Source: Streptomyces sp. SAI-135 (lineage in GTDB: Bacteria; Actinomycetota; Actinomycetes; Streptomycetales; Streptomycetaceae). From it: a stretch of DNA of 64,000 bases. The notes below the pieces were generated by a model. That model was not told where the DNA came from. It did not search any database and worked only from the letters and a program-made list of their open reading frames with translations. Every line of letters starts with the position of its first letter. The stretch's first letter is position 1. Positions 53,474 to 61,553 of this stretch are shown here, one piece after another. A program made the position numbers and the translations under genes. The stretch lies in NCBI RefSeq assembly GCF_029893805.1, contig NZ_JARXYP010000001.1:744001-808000 (forward strand), in the 5' to 3' direction.

Positions 53474-54838
53474 TCAGATGTAGTCGCCGGGCGTGGTGGC
53501 CGAACGCAGCTCGTCCCAGCTGGTGCCCTTGACCCACGCAAGCCACGACAGGTACGTCCACAGCTGTGCGTGCTCGTTGACGGGGGCCTCGATGCGGGCC
53601 ACGCCGTCCTCGTGGATGATCTTTCCGCGTCCCAGGCCCATCTTCAGGAGCTGCGGGATGTCGCGGCTGGCGCCGCCGCGGGTCTGCGCCGTGCTCTGCG
53701 ACCAGTTCTCGCCGTCTTCCTGTTCCAGGAAGCCCGCCGGTCCGAACGAATGGATCTGACGGCCGAGTTGCGCCTTCTGCTCCTCGGGCGACTCGTTGCG
53801 GTCCTTGAAGCTGAACCACCACACCTCGGTGACGCCCGCGCTGCGCGGCACCCGGAGGCTGATCTGTGCGTCCATCGTGAACCAGGCGGTCGGGAAGAGA
53901 TGCGGGTGGCCGGCGAACCGGGACCCGACCGGGCCGAGGGCCGCGAGCGGACCGGGGTTCTGGCGCCAGGTGACGAGCTCGTGCATCTCGGGAGGCAGGG
54001 TCCTCAGCATCGAGTCCAGGCTCGGACCCGAGATCGCGTGCCCGTACTCGCCGAGCGCGACCAGTGTGTCGAGGTCCGTGGGAAGCCGCTGCACACCGAG
54101 GGCCTTGCCTTCGTCGGTCTTGGCACCGCCGGTGTCGTTCACGTCGGCACTGGGGATCATCCCGACGGCCTGCGCCGAGATATGGGTGATCTGCGGGTGG
54201 TAGTAGTCGAAGGCGTTGTCCGCGGTGAACTTCCAGTTGCAGTTGAGCGTGAACTTCTGCACGCCCGGGCGGGCCTCGATGTCACCGCGCTCTGCCAGCA
54301 GGTCGATGGCGATGCGCCCGGTGCGTCCGAGGAACTCCAGCAGCGGCGGTGCCTGCGGGTCCATGGTCGCGAAGATGAACCCCTTGTAGTTGTCGAGCTG
54401 GGCCACCTTGCGCAGGGGGTGCTTCGTCCTGTCCAGCTCATCCCGATAGAAGTCCGACATTCCAGGCACCCCGACGAGTTCGCCGTCCAGGCCGAACGTC
54501 CAGCCGTGGTAGGTGCACATGAAGTTCCGGACGTTGCCCTCCTCGGCCCGGCAGACCGCGTTGCCGCGGTGAGTGCAGGTGTTGAGCAGCGCCTTGATGC
54601 TGCGGTCGCGCTGGCGGACCACGAGGACGTTGTCCTTGCCCATGGGAGCCTCGAAGAAGTCACCCTTCTTCGGGATCTGCGTCTCATGGCACAGGAAGAG
54701 CCAGGCCCGCCCGAAGATGTGCTGCATCTCCAGCTCGAAGATCTCCTCGTCACTGAAGATCCTGCGGTCCAGCTCCCCGGTCGCCACGTTGACGAGCGAA
54801 TCGAGGTAGGCGGTGGTTCCAGGCGCCTCGATGGTCAT
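53474..54838 (-). CDS. Aromatic ring-hydroxylating dioxygenase, alpha subunit (Rieske)
   Basis: ATG 54838 behind GTGGAGAA gives 454 residues. The Rieske cluster ligands are in LLNTCTHRGNAVC and FMCTYHGWTFGLDGE (CxH and CxxH). The mononuclear iron site is in FTADNAFDYYHPQITHIS, with the bridging Asp and two His, and the C-terminal domain supplies the third ligand. The overall pattern is that of the biphenyl/cumene/toluene group of two-component oxygenases. It makes a cis-dihydrodiol from an aromatic ring, taking electrons from the ferredoxin at 58032 and reductase at 56776. Confidence 0.93.
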   Translation of the reverse strand: MTIEAPGTTAYLDSLVNVATGELDRRIFSDEEIFELEMQHIFGRAWLFLCHETQIPKKGDFFEAPMGKDNVLVVRQRDRSIKALLNTCTHRGNAVCRAEEGNVRNFMCTYHGWTFGLDGELVGVPGMSDFYRDELDRTKHPLRKVAQLDNYKGFIFATMDPQAPPLLEFLGRTGRIAIDLLAERGDIEARPGVQKFTLNCNWKFTADNAFDYYHPQITHISAQAVGMIPSADVNDTGGAKTDEGKALGVQRLPTDLDTLVALGEYGHAISGPSLDSMLRTLPPEMHELVTWRQNPGPLAALGPVGSRFAGHPHLFPTAWFTMDAQISLRVPRSAGVTEVWWFSFKDRNESPEEQKAQLGRQIHSFGPAGFLEQEDGENWSQSTAQTRGGASRDIPQLLKMGLGRGKIIHEDGVARIEAPVNEHAQLWTYLSWLAWVKGTSWDELRSATTPGDYI

Positions 54839-54867
54839 GTCAGTTCTCCACTCGTCGCTGAGGAAGG

Positions 54868-55755
54868 TCACACAGGGTCGAAGATGTGACCCCAGTACGC
54901 CGAGGCGTCATAGGTCACGACCGACCAGGTCTTTTCGTCGATGAGCAGCCCGTCAGTGCCGTACTCGACACCGAAGCCGGACGGGGACTGCACGTAGAAG
55001 GACAGCATCTTGTCGTTCGTGTGGCGTCCCAGCGTGGCGAGCTGCCGGATCTTGCGCTGCTGCACCTTGTCCAGGGCGCGACCGACGACGTCGAGGTCGT
55101 CGACCTCCACCATGAAGTGATTGATCCCTGCCGGTCCGTCCCCGTAGATCGGGGCCACCGCGAGGGAGTGGTGCCGCGCATTGGTGTGCAGAAAGGTCAG
55201 GAGCATCCCGGGCACCGGGATGATGTGGTCGCTCACCTTGAAGCCGAGGACACGCCGGTAGAACTCGATCGTCTCCTCCACGTTGTCGCTCACCACGACG
55301 ACATGGCCCAGGCCCGTGTCCGCCCCGTCGGGAGTTGTCGTGACGAACCGTGCACCCGTGGGTGAGATGAACGGCTCCTGCAGCATGCTCGGGCCGTAGT
55401 GGAACTCCAGCGCGTAGCCGGCGGGATCGCGGCAGCTCAGCAGTCGGCGCACGCCGCGCAGATCGGCGAGCCGCGCATCGTCCTTGTAGTCGACGCCGGC
55501 CGCATCGAGTGCGGCTGCCACCTCGTCAAGTGCGTCAGGCCCGGAGACCTGCCAGCCGACGTAGTCGAGTTCGTCGTCACCGGCCCGCAGTGTGAGGCGA
55601 TGAGCACGCTCGTCCATGCGCAGGACGAGTGCGGCCTCACCGTCGATCTCCTGACGAGATGCTGTCATCCCGAGAATTTCGGTCGCGAAAATCTCCCAGT
55701 CCTCCAGGCTCTTCACCCGGAGGCCCAGGTAGCCGAGTGCCTCGACTCTCGTCAT
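54868..55755 (-). CDS. Type I extradiol dioxygenase (BphC-like)
   Basis: The 295-residue enzyme has the two-domain vicinal-oxygen-chelate fold, with the active iron site in the C-terminal domain: His in DTGLGHVVVVSDN, His in PAGINHFMVEVDD and Glu in GFGVEYGTDGLL. The N-terminal domain (LGYLGLRVKSLEDWEIFATEILGM) is the degenerate copy. It opens a catechol by meta cleavage, using the diol made by the dioxygenase and dehydrogenase. First gene of the 11-gene leftward operon, 108 bases after the IclR gene. Confidence 0.93.
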   Translation of the reverse strand: MTRVEALGYLGLRVKSLEDWEIFATEILGMTASRQEIDGEAALVLRMDERAHRLTLRAGDDELDYVGWQVSGPDALDEVAAALDAAGVDYKDDARLADLRGVRRLLSCRDPAGYALEFHYGPSMLQEPFISPTGARFVTTTPDGADTGLGHVVVVSDNVEETIEFYRRVLGFKVSDHIIPVPGMLLTFLHTNARHHSLAVAPIYGDGPAGINHFMVEVDDLDVVGRALDKVQQRKIRQLATLGRHTNDKMLSFYVQSPSGFGVEYGTDGLLIDEKTWSVVTYDASAYWGHIFDPV

Positions 55756-55863
55756 GGGTTGATCCGTCCCCTCTGGTTTGCGTGTGGCGCCGGTCCACCG
55801 ATCGTGCGAGGAGATGGCGTATCCGACAACAGAGCTGTTCCGTATGTTCGAACCGCGGTTGCA

Positions 55864-56649
55864 TCAGGCGACCAATTTGCTGACCTGGCCGCACAGTTGC
55901 TCGGCCGCCTTGAGCATCGCGCCCTTGTAGCGCAGGACGGAGCGGCCTGTGGCTTCGGTCGACAGCGACAACGCCGCTACGGGTTTGCGGGTCCTGCGGT
56001 CGAGGACCGGCACGGCGATGCACGAGACGCCGAGGAACGTCTCCTCGAAGTCGGTGGCGAAACCCTGGTCGCGGACCTCGCCGAGGGCCCGCTCCAGCAG
56101 GCCGTGGGTGGTGATCGTGAATGCGGTGAACCGGTAGTAGCGAGCTTGCATGGAGCCGCCGGGCGGTGCATCGGAGAACGCGAGCATCGTCTTCCCGAGC
56201 GCCGTCGCGTACTGCGGTCGACGCATACCGACCGCGGTGTTGATCCGGACGGAGTCCGGCCCGAACAGCTTTTCGACGTACAGCACGCTCGATCCGGCGG
56301 GCACAGCGAGATGCACCGTTTTGCGGGTCTGCGCGTAAAGCTCGGTCAGCACCGGCATTGCGCGATCCCGCAAGCCGTTCGCACGCGCGACGGCGACCTG
56401 GTTCCCCAGCTCGAACGTCCGGGTCGACAGCGCGTATTTGTCGCCTGACCGTCGTACGTAACCGCTCTCGATGAGCACTGCCAGGAGGCGGTGTGCGGTC
56501 GCTTTGGGAAGGCAGACGACCTGAGCGAGTTCTGAGACACCCATGACGGCGCGAGGTCCACCCAGTGCGTCCAGGAGAGCGAGCGCCTTGCCTGCCGAGG
56601 TGTCGTGGCTGCTGTCGGTCCCTGCGTTCTTGGCCTGCTGGAGATCCAT
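55864..56649 (-). CDS. IclR-family transcriptional regulator
   Basis: ATG 56649 behind GAGGAGGG gives 261 residues. The N-terminal helix-turn-helix is MGVSELAQVVCLPKATAHRLLAVLIESGYVRR; the effector domain includes TVHLAVPAGSSVLYVEKLFG, MRRPQYATALGKTMLAF and the SCIAVPVLDRRTRKPVAALSLS end. IclR proteins often activate aromatic degradation operons. The gene lies between the leftward ring-cleavage operon and the rightward reductase operon and probably controls one or both in response to an aromatic compound or its metabolite. Confidence 0.92.
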   Translation of the reverse strand: MDLQQAKNAGTDSSHDTSAGKALALLDALGGPRAVMGVSELAQVVCLPKATAHRLLAVLIESGYVRRSGDKYALSTRTFELGNQVAVARANGLRDRAMPVLTELYAQTRKTVHLAVPAGSSVLYVEKLFGPDSVRINTAVGMRRPQYATALGKTMLAFSDAPPGGSMQARYYRFTAFTITTHGLLERALGEVRDQGFATDFEETFLGVSCIAVPVLDRRTRKPVAALSLSTEATGRSVLRYKGAMLKAAEQLCGQVSKLVA

Positions 56650-56708
56650 CAGACCCTCCTCTCCCGACTGGCTTACACCGTTCCACCCTGAGGAACATTC
56701 GAGATGTA

Positions 56709-56723
56709 AGATACGGTATCTCA
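56709..56723. promoter_or_regulatory. Divergent promoter operator, YGAGATAYNRTRY family, site 4
   Basis: AGATACGGTATCT (56709-56721) is a perfect 13-base inverted repeat around G56715. The complement of 56711-56723 reads TGAGATACCGTAT and fits the shared consensus. It lies 60 bases from the IclR start and 53 from the reductase start. Confidence 0.6.
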
Positions 56724-56775
56724 GACGTCAATGGTCAATGGTCGGTGGCGAGTGACTTTCCTGAAGGAGAACGGC

Positions 56776-58035
56776 ATGCAGCACAGCGCGATCGTGGGGG
56801 CCAGTGCCGCGGGCGTCTCTGCCGCGATCGCGATGCGCTCGCTGGGACATGACGGACGGATCACGATCATCGATCGCGACCCTCACCCACCGTACGAGCG
56901 CCCACCTTTGTCGAAGCTGGCGGACCGCACACTCCGTCCGATCATTCCCCCCAGCAGATTCACCGAACTCGACATCGAGCTCCGGCTCGGCTCGGAGGTC
57001 CGCGGCATCGATCCGGTCTCTCGCACGCTCCACCTCGAAGCCGACGACTCCCTGAAGATCGACACCCTCCTGCTGAGCACCGGAGTAGCGGCGCGGCGAC
57101 TGACCGTCCCAGGCTCCGACCTGGCCCACGTTCTCGTACTGCGTGATGCGTCGGATGCCGCCCTGCTGGCGAACCGCTTCTCCGCCGGCGGCCCACTCGT
57201 GATCATCGGAGCGGGCTTCATCGGACTCGAGATAGCCGCCCTCGCCCGCGAACACGGGCTCGACGTCACCGTGGTCGAGGTCGGCCCCCGGCCCCTGCAA
57301 ACGCTTGACGAGCGCATCGGCACCCATCTGCTCGACCTCCACCGGAACCAAGGAGTGCGGTTCGTCCTGGGTCGAACCGTGCAGCGGTTGGAGGGCGTGG
57401 ACGCTGTCGAGAAGGTGGTTCTCGACGACGGCACCCGGCTCTCCGCGGCGACAGTCGTCGTCGGCATCGGGGTGGAACCGCGCACCGAACTGGCCCGCGC
57501 GATCGGCGTACGGACGGACAGCCAGGGCATCGTCGTCGACGCCTATGGACATACCGACGTGTCGTGGGTGTACGCAGCAGGAGACGTGGCGAGTCAGCCG
57601 CACCCGCACCTTGTCACCGGGCCGGGCCGCATCGAGCACTGGGACGTCGCCATGAAGCACGGCACCGCGGTGGGCGCCACCATGGCCGGGCATCCAACGG
57701 CGTTCACCGAGACGCCGTACGTCTGGTCCGATCAGTTCGGACGCACATTCCAGATGTTCGGACGTCCCCACACGACCGACGAACTGGTCATGCGGCGTGA
57801 CGCGACGTCGGAGTCCTATGTGGGGTTCTGGCTCCGCGACGAAGTCGTCGTCGCCGTCTGCGGCTTCGACCGCCCTCGCGATGTCGGAGCAGCACGCCGA
57901 CTCATTCAGCTCCCCGTCAAAACCCACCGCGACGCGCTGGCCGACGACGGGCTGGAACTCAGGAACCTGATCAAAACCATCACGCGCGGCTCAAGCCCGC
58001 GCCCCGACTCCGTGAAGGGTGTGACGATCACGTGA
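56776..58035 (+). CDS. Ferredoxin reductase component of the dioxygenase (FAD, NADH)
   Basis: ATG 56776 follows GAAGGAGAACGGC and gives 419 residues. FAD motif AIVGASAAGVSAAIAMRSLG, NADH motif LVIIGAGFIGLEIAALAREHGLDVTVVE, and the second FAD block VYAAGDVASQPHPH with IEHWDVAMKHG are those of BphA4/rhodocoxin-reductase-type enzymes. It moves electrons from NADH to the Rieske ferredoxin encoded directly after it (GTGA overlap). Confidence 0.92.
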   Translation: MQHSAIVGASAAGVSAAIAMRSLGHDGRITIIDRDPHPPYERPPLSKLADRTLRPIIPPSRFTELDIELRLGSEVRGIDPVSRTLHLEADDSLKIDTLLLSTGVAARRLTVPGSDLAHVLVLRDASDAALLANRFSAGGPLVIIGAGFIGLEIAALAREHGLDVTVVEVGPRPLQTLDERIGTHLLDLHRNQGVRFVLGRTVQRLEGVDAVEKVVLDDGTRLSAATVVVGIGVEPRTELARAIGVRTDSQGIVVDAYGHTDVSWVYAAGDVASQPHPHLVTGPGRIEHWDVAMKHGTAVGATMAGHPTAFTETPYVWSDQFGRTFQMFGRPHTTDELVMRRDATSESYVGFWLRDEVVVAVCGFDRPRDVGAARRLIQLPVKTHRDALADDGLELRNLIKTITRGSSPRPDSVKGVTIT

Positions 58036-58340
58036 CGTGGACGAAAGCCTGCAGCACGTCCGACCTCGACGAGGGCGAGGGCTTCCAGCTCAAGCGGGAG
58101 CGCCCGATCGCCCTCTTCAACGTCGACGACGAATACTTCGCGATCGACGACACGTGCACACATGACGAATCGTCCCTGGCCGACGGATACGTGGAGGGGG
58201 ACGTGGTCGAGTGCGCGTGGCACTTCGCCAAGTTCTGCATAAAAACCGGAGCCGTGCTCAGTCTCCCGGCAACCTGCCCGGTCAGTACCTATGCCGTCAA
58301 GGTCGAAGGCGATGACGTCTTCGTCGACCTTCCCGACTGA
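58032..58340 (+). CDS. Rieske-type ferredoxin component of the dioxygenase
   Basis: This 102-residue protein starts at a GTG overlapping the reductase stop. The cluster ligands are in DDTCTHDESSLADG (CxH) and VVECAWHFAKFCIKTG (CxxH). It carries electrons from the reductase to the alpha subunit at 53474. The second box reads CAWHFAKF where related ferredoxins usually have CxxHxGxF, so the position after the His is Phe-Ala, not a Gly pair, a small deviation that may affect potential. Confidence 0.9.
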   Translation: MTWTKACSTSDLDEGEGFQLKRERPIALFNVDDEYFAIDDTCTHDESSLADGYVEGDVVECAWHFAKFCIKTGAVLSLPATCPVSTYAVKVEGDDVFVDLPD

Positions 58341-58374
58341 GCCACCCATCCGACCGACGAGGAGCCCGCACCCC

Positions 58375-59244
58375 ATGACGACCCAGACCGGTTCGATACC
58401 AGCGCCCACCTACGACAGCACGAAAAGGATCGTTCGTACTCCTGACTACGAGATCCAGATCAACGAAGCCGGTGAGGGCCACCCCGTCCTGCTGATCCAC
58501 GGCACTGGCCCCGGTGCGACGGGATGGTCCAATTTCGCCCCGAACATCGGCCCTCTGGCACAGCACTTCCGGGTCATTGCGGTCACCATGCCGGGCTGGG
58601 GCGAGTCGAGCCGCCAGAACGTGGAGTCCGGCTTCGACCAGGGCGAGGCGGTCAAGCAGCTCATGGACGCCCTCGACATCGAGCGGGCGGCGATCGTGGG
58701 CAACTCGATGGGGGGCGGAGTCGGCATCATCATGACGGCACGCTGGCCGGAACGGGTGTCTCACCTGATCACGATGGGATCCGGGGTGTGGGGCGTGAAC
58801 GTGCTGTCCCCGGCCGGAATGACCGAAGGGTTCAAGGTCCTCGTCGAGACCTACCAGGACCCGTCGCCGGAGAACTTCAAGCGGTTGGTCCAGGTGATGT
58901 GCTTCGACCCCACCTTCGCAACCGATGAGCTCGCTGAACAACGATCGCAGGCGGCACTGGCGCACCCTGATCACCTCAGCGACTGGCTCGAGCGTGCCAA
59001 GGTCGGCTTGGGTCAGGAAGCCTTCATGTCCGCGGCACAGGCTCTGCACACCTCCAGCGTGCCGGCACTCATCATCCACGGCCGCGATGACCGAACCGTT
59101 CACTGGGAAATCAGTCTCCGCGCGATGTCGATGATCCAGGACTCGCGGATGGTCATGTTGAACCGATGCGGCCACTGGGCACAGCTCGAGCACGCCGCGG
59201 AGTTCAACCGGCTCGTGACCGAGTTCGTCACCAACCACCACTGA
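58375..59244 (+). CDS. Meta-cleavage product hydrolase (BphD/TodF-type alpha/beta hydrolase)
   Basis: ATG 58375 with CGAGGAG upstream gives 289 residues. The start VLLIHGTGPGATGWSNFAPNIGPLA is characteristic of carbon-carbon hydrolases of meta-cleavage products. The triad is Ser in IVGNSMGGGVGI, Asp in IIHGRDDRTVHWE and His in NRCGHWAQLEHAAEF. It splits the ring-fission product of the extradiol dioxygenase into a carboxylic acid and 2-hydroxypenta-2,4-dienoate. Confidence 0.92.
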   Translation: MTTQTGSIPAPTYDSTKRIVRTPDYEIQINEAGEGHPVLLIHGTGPGATGWSNFAPNIGPLAQHFRVIAVTMPGWGESSRQNVESGFDQGEAVKQLMDALDIERAAIVGNSMGGGVGIIMTARWPERVSHLITMGSGVWGVNVLSPAGMTEGFKVLVETYQDPSPENFKRLVQVMCFDPTFATDELAEQRSQAALAHPDHLSDWLERAKVGLGQEAFMSAAQALHTSSVPALIIHGRDDRTVHWEISLRAMSMIQDSRMVMLNRCGHWAQLEHAAEFNRLVTEFVTNHH

Positions 59245-59272
59245 TCGGACCCGAGGGAAAGGACACATCGAC

Positions 59273-60061
59273 GTGCGCGGACTTGAGGGACGTGTCGTCC
59301 TGCTCACCGGCGGCGGCTCCGGGGTCGGGCGAGCCATCGTGGACCGCTTCCTCGACGAGGGTGCGCGGATCGTGGTCCTCGAACGAGACCCTGACAAGGC
59401 CGCCGCGTTGGAGGCGATCGGCAGCAACGACCTCAGCGTCGTCACCGGCGACGTCACCTCGTACGCAGACAACGAGCGGGCCGTCGCTGCTGCCGTGGAC
59501 ACCTTCGGCCGGCTCGACGTATTCATAGGCAACGTCGGGTTGTGGGACTTCAGCCGCAATCTGGTGGACCTCTCGCCGACTGAGCTCGAAACCGGGTTCC
59601 GTGAACTTTTCGGCGTGAACGTGTTGGGCTACCTGCTGGGCGCGAGGGCAGCAGCGGCCGCACTCAGGCAGTCGCGCGGCACGGTCATCCTCACGCTGTC
59701 CAACGCGTCCTTCTATCCACAGGGCGGCGGCGTCCTCTACACCGCGACGAAGCATGCCGGACTCGGCGTTGTACGGCAGCTGGCCTACGAGCTGGCACCG
59801 GAGATCCGGGTGAACGGAGTCGCTCCGGGAGGAATGGCGACGAACCTGAGCGGACCGAAGTCGCTCGGCCTGGATCAGCGCCAGATCAAGGACATTCCGA
59901 TCCAGGAGTACCAGGAGAAGTACTCAGCCCTGGAGAGGGTGATCGAACCGGCCGACTACGTGGGGACCTACGTCCTGCTGGCCTCGAGCCGTGACGCCCT
60001 CACCGTCACCGGAACGGTCTTCGACATCAGCGCGGTGGGTACGCCTCACCGCGTCCAATGA
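59273..60061 (+). CDS. cis-Dihydrodiol dehydrogenase-like SDR (BphB type)
   Basis: The GTG at 59273 behind GGAAAGGAC gives 262 residues. The NAD motif is VVLLTGGGSGVGRAIVDRF; DVTSY, FIGNVGLWDF and the Tyr/Lys pair in VLYTATKHAGLG match BphB-type enzymes, as does the C-terminal YVLLASSRDALTVTGTVFDI. It rearomatizes the cis-dihydrodiol to a catechol. Together with the genes around it this completes a dihydroxylation, dehydrogenation, meta-cleavage and hydrolysis set. Confidence 0.88.
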   Translation: MRGLEGRVVLLTGGGSGVGRAIVDRFLDEGARIVVLERDPDKAAALEAIGSNDLSVVTGDVTSYADNERAVAAAVDTFGRLDVFIGNVGLWDFSRNLVDLSPTELETGFRELFGVNVLGYLLGARAAAAALRQSRGTVILTLSNASFYPQGGGVLYTATKHAGLGVVRQLAYELAPEIRVNGVAPGGMATNLSGPKSLGLDQRQIKDIPIQEYQEKYSALERVIEPADYVGTYVLLASSRDALTVTGTVFDISAVGTPHRVQ

Positions 60062-60448
60062 CGGGCGAACAGATCGCCGTTGGGCAACCCCCTTTTCGTC
60101 CTGCCCCACGTCTCATTCGTGCCCAACGCAAGTTCGCGCCCCCGCTCCTGCTCTCCGCGACGGCGGTCTGACCGGGTCCGTGGCACCTTCGGAAAGTTCG
60201 GCCCGCCACTCCTCGGAACTGCCACAACACACAGTCATCGCACACCGGATCGCTCTGTTCGGCACTCGGCACGGCCGCCGACTGCCGACTGGGCCGATGT
60301 TCTTCCCGAGCAGCGCAGGCTCACTCGGGCTGCGGCAAGAACGGGCATCGTGACCAGGCGATGCTCTGCCGGGGCATCGTCACGCAACGACGGCGCACGC
60401 AAGCGGCCGCTCACCACGACGGCGTATCAGTCTGGACAGGGAGTACAG
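60062..60448. other. Intergenic gap
   Basis: No gene is seen in these 387 bases. ORFs across it lack ribosome sites until GGGAG just before 60449. No strong hairpin follows the SDR stop, so transcription may run on. Confidence 0.5.
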
Positions 60449-60862
60449 ATGAACGTTCAAGACGGCAGTCGCACGGTACATGTGGTGCGCACCATGGACA
60501 GTGAGGTCGAGGTCTTCTCGAGCGCTGCGGAGGCACGGCAGTACGCCCGGTGCAAGCGCGGTGCCACGGTGCTCGAGCGAACCGTACGAGGTTCTCTCGG
60601 CGAGGCCCAGACCGTCTACGAGCGCCGGGTACACATCGTCGACGGCGTCGTTCGCCGCGACACCTCCACAGAAGAGCTCCTCTTCACCGTCGACGGCGAC
60701 ACTTGGGTCCAGGCCGCCGATGTCGAGTCGTTCCAGGCAAAAGGCAACTGGTGGACGATCGTCGGGCTGGGAACCGACCGGCAGACGCTCGATGACCTCA
60801 TCATGCGCGAGATCTCGCGCCTCACCTCGGCCTGGCTGCTGCGCCGGCGCACCCTGGCTTGA
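60449..60862 (+). CDS. Protein of unknown function, 137 residues
   Basis: ATG 60449 is preceded by GGGAGTACAG and the composition is protein-like. The sequence has no signal peptide or membrane span and no motif I recognise. It starts with VHVVRTMDSEVEVFSSAAEARQYARCKRG, has a Trp-rich centre (DTWVQAADVESFQAKGNWWTIVGLG) and ends with a helix rich in Leu and Arg. It lies about 100 bases before a DUF35 protein in the same direction, so the two may form a unit. Function unknown. Confidence 0.65.
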   Translation: MNVQDGSRTVHVVRTMDSEVEVFSSAAEARQYARCKRGATVLERTVRGSLGEAQTVYERRVHIVDGVVRRDTSTEELLFTVDGDTWVQAADVESFQAKGNWWTIVGLGTDRQTLDDLIMREISRLTSAWLLRRRTLA

Positions 60863-60963
60863 CCCGAATCATGGACCGGGGCCCCACCGAGTCGGCAAAC
60901 CCCTCAGCCCCCCGAGCATGGGCACGAAGCGGGACGCCACAGCCACCCACTGGGAGCGGAAGC

Positions 60964-61359
60964 ATGCACGGGCAGAGAGAAGAGACACTCAGACTGACAC
61001 CCGCCGCAACGACTGGTTCTGTGTGGGCAAAGGACCTGAGCGCGACAAGGCTGTACTTTCAGCGCTGCACCTGGTGCGGCACGGCCGCGTATCACCGTCT
61101 CCTGTGCCCGGCGTGCCGAAACACGGAGCTACGCATCGAACTGAGCGAGGGCACCGGCACGGTGCGGTACTCCCGGACGCTTCTGAGGCGCGGGCCTTCC
61201 GCACGCAACGAGTCTTTGATCGAGCTCACAGAAGGGTTCGTCGTGCGTGCCCGCGTCATGGGACTTTCGGTAGGCATCCCTGTCGGAGCGCGAGTGCAGT
61301 TGGTCACGCCCAAGGACGTGATCCGAAAGATGCCGCTCTTCCGTCTCCTTGAAGCCTAG
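60964..61359 (+). CDS. DUF35 / OB-fold zinc-ribbon protein without a thiolase partner
   Basis: I choose ATG 60964 (GGGAGCGGAAGC upstream), giving 131 residues; the frame opens earlier. It has a zinc ribbon (CTWC and CPAC, about residues 38-57) and an OB domain (TGTVRYSRTLLRRG to RVQLVTPKDVIRKMP). DUF35 proteins normally serve a thiolase-like protein, but none is adjacent; the closest candidates are at 47774 and 2267. Its zinc ribbon is preceded by a shorter helix than that of the protein at 1848. Confidence 0.75.
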   Translation: MHGQREETLRLTPAATTGSVWAKDLSATRLYFQRCTWCGTAAYHRLLCPACRNTELRIELSEGTGTVRYSRTLLRRGPSARNESLIELTEGFVVRARVMGLSVGIPVGARVQLVTPKDVIRKMPLFRLLEA

Positions 61360-61389
61360 GTCATGTCCGTCGCGCCCAATGTCATGTCC
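61360..61389 (+). repeat. Direct repeat GTCATGTCC, 21 bases apart
   Basis: The 9-mer occurs at 61360-61368 and 61381-61389, two helical turns apart, in the 194-base gap before the MFS gene. This spacing suggests two protein-binding sites on the same face of the helix. No regulator is identified. Confidence 0.35.
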
Positions 61390-61553
61390 ACCGATCCGCG
61401 GGAACCAGATGCCTTGGTCCGGGACGGCGAGAGCGCCCCGACGTGGGGCTGTGACCATCCTCCGGCTTGCCCGCCCCCGGTCGTCGCCTCCGCACCTCGC
61501 GCCCGCTGCGATCTCAGGCACCATGCCGAGCAACCACGAAGTAGGCCTAGCGC

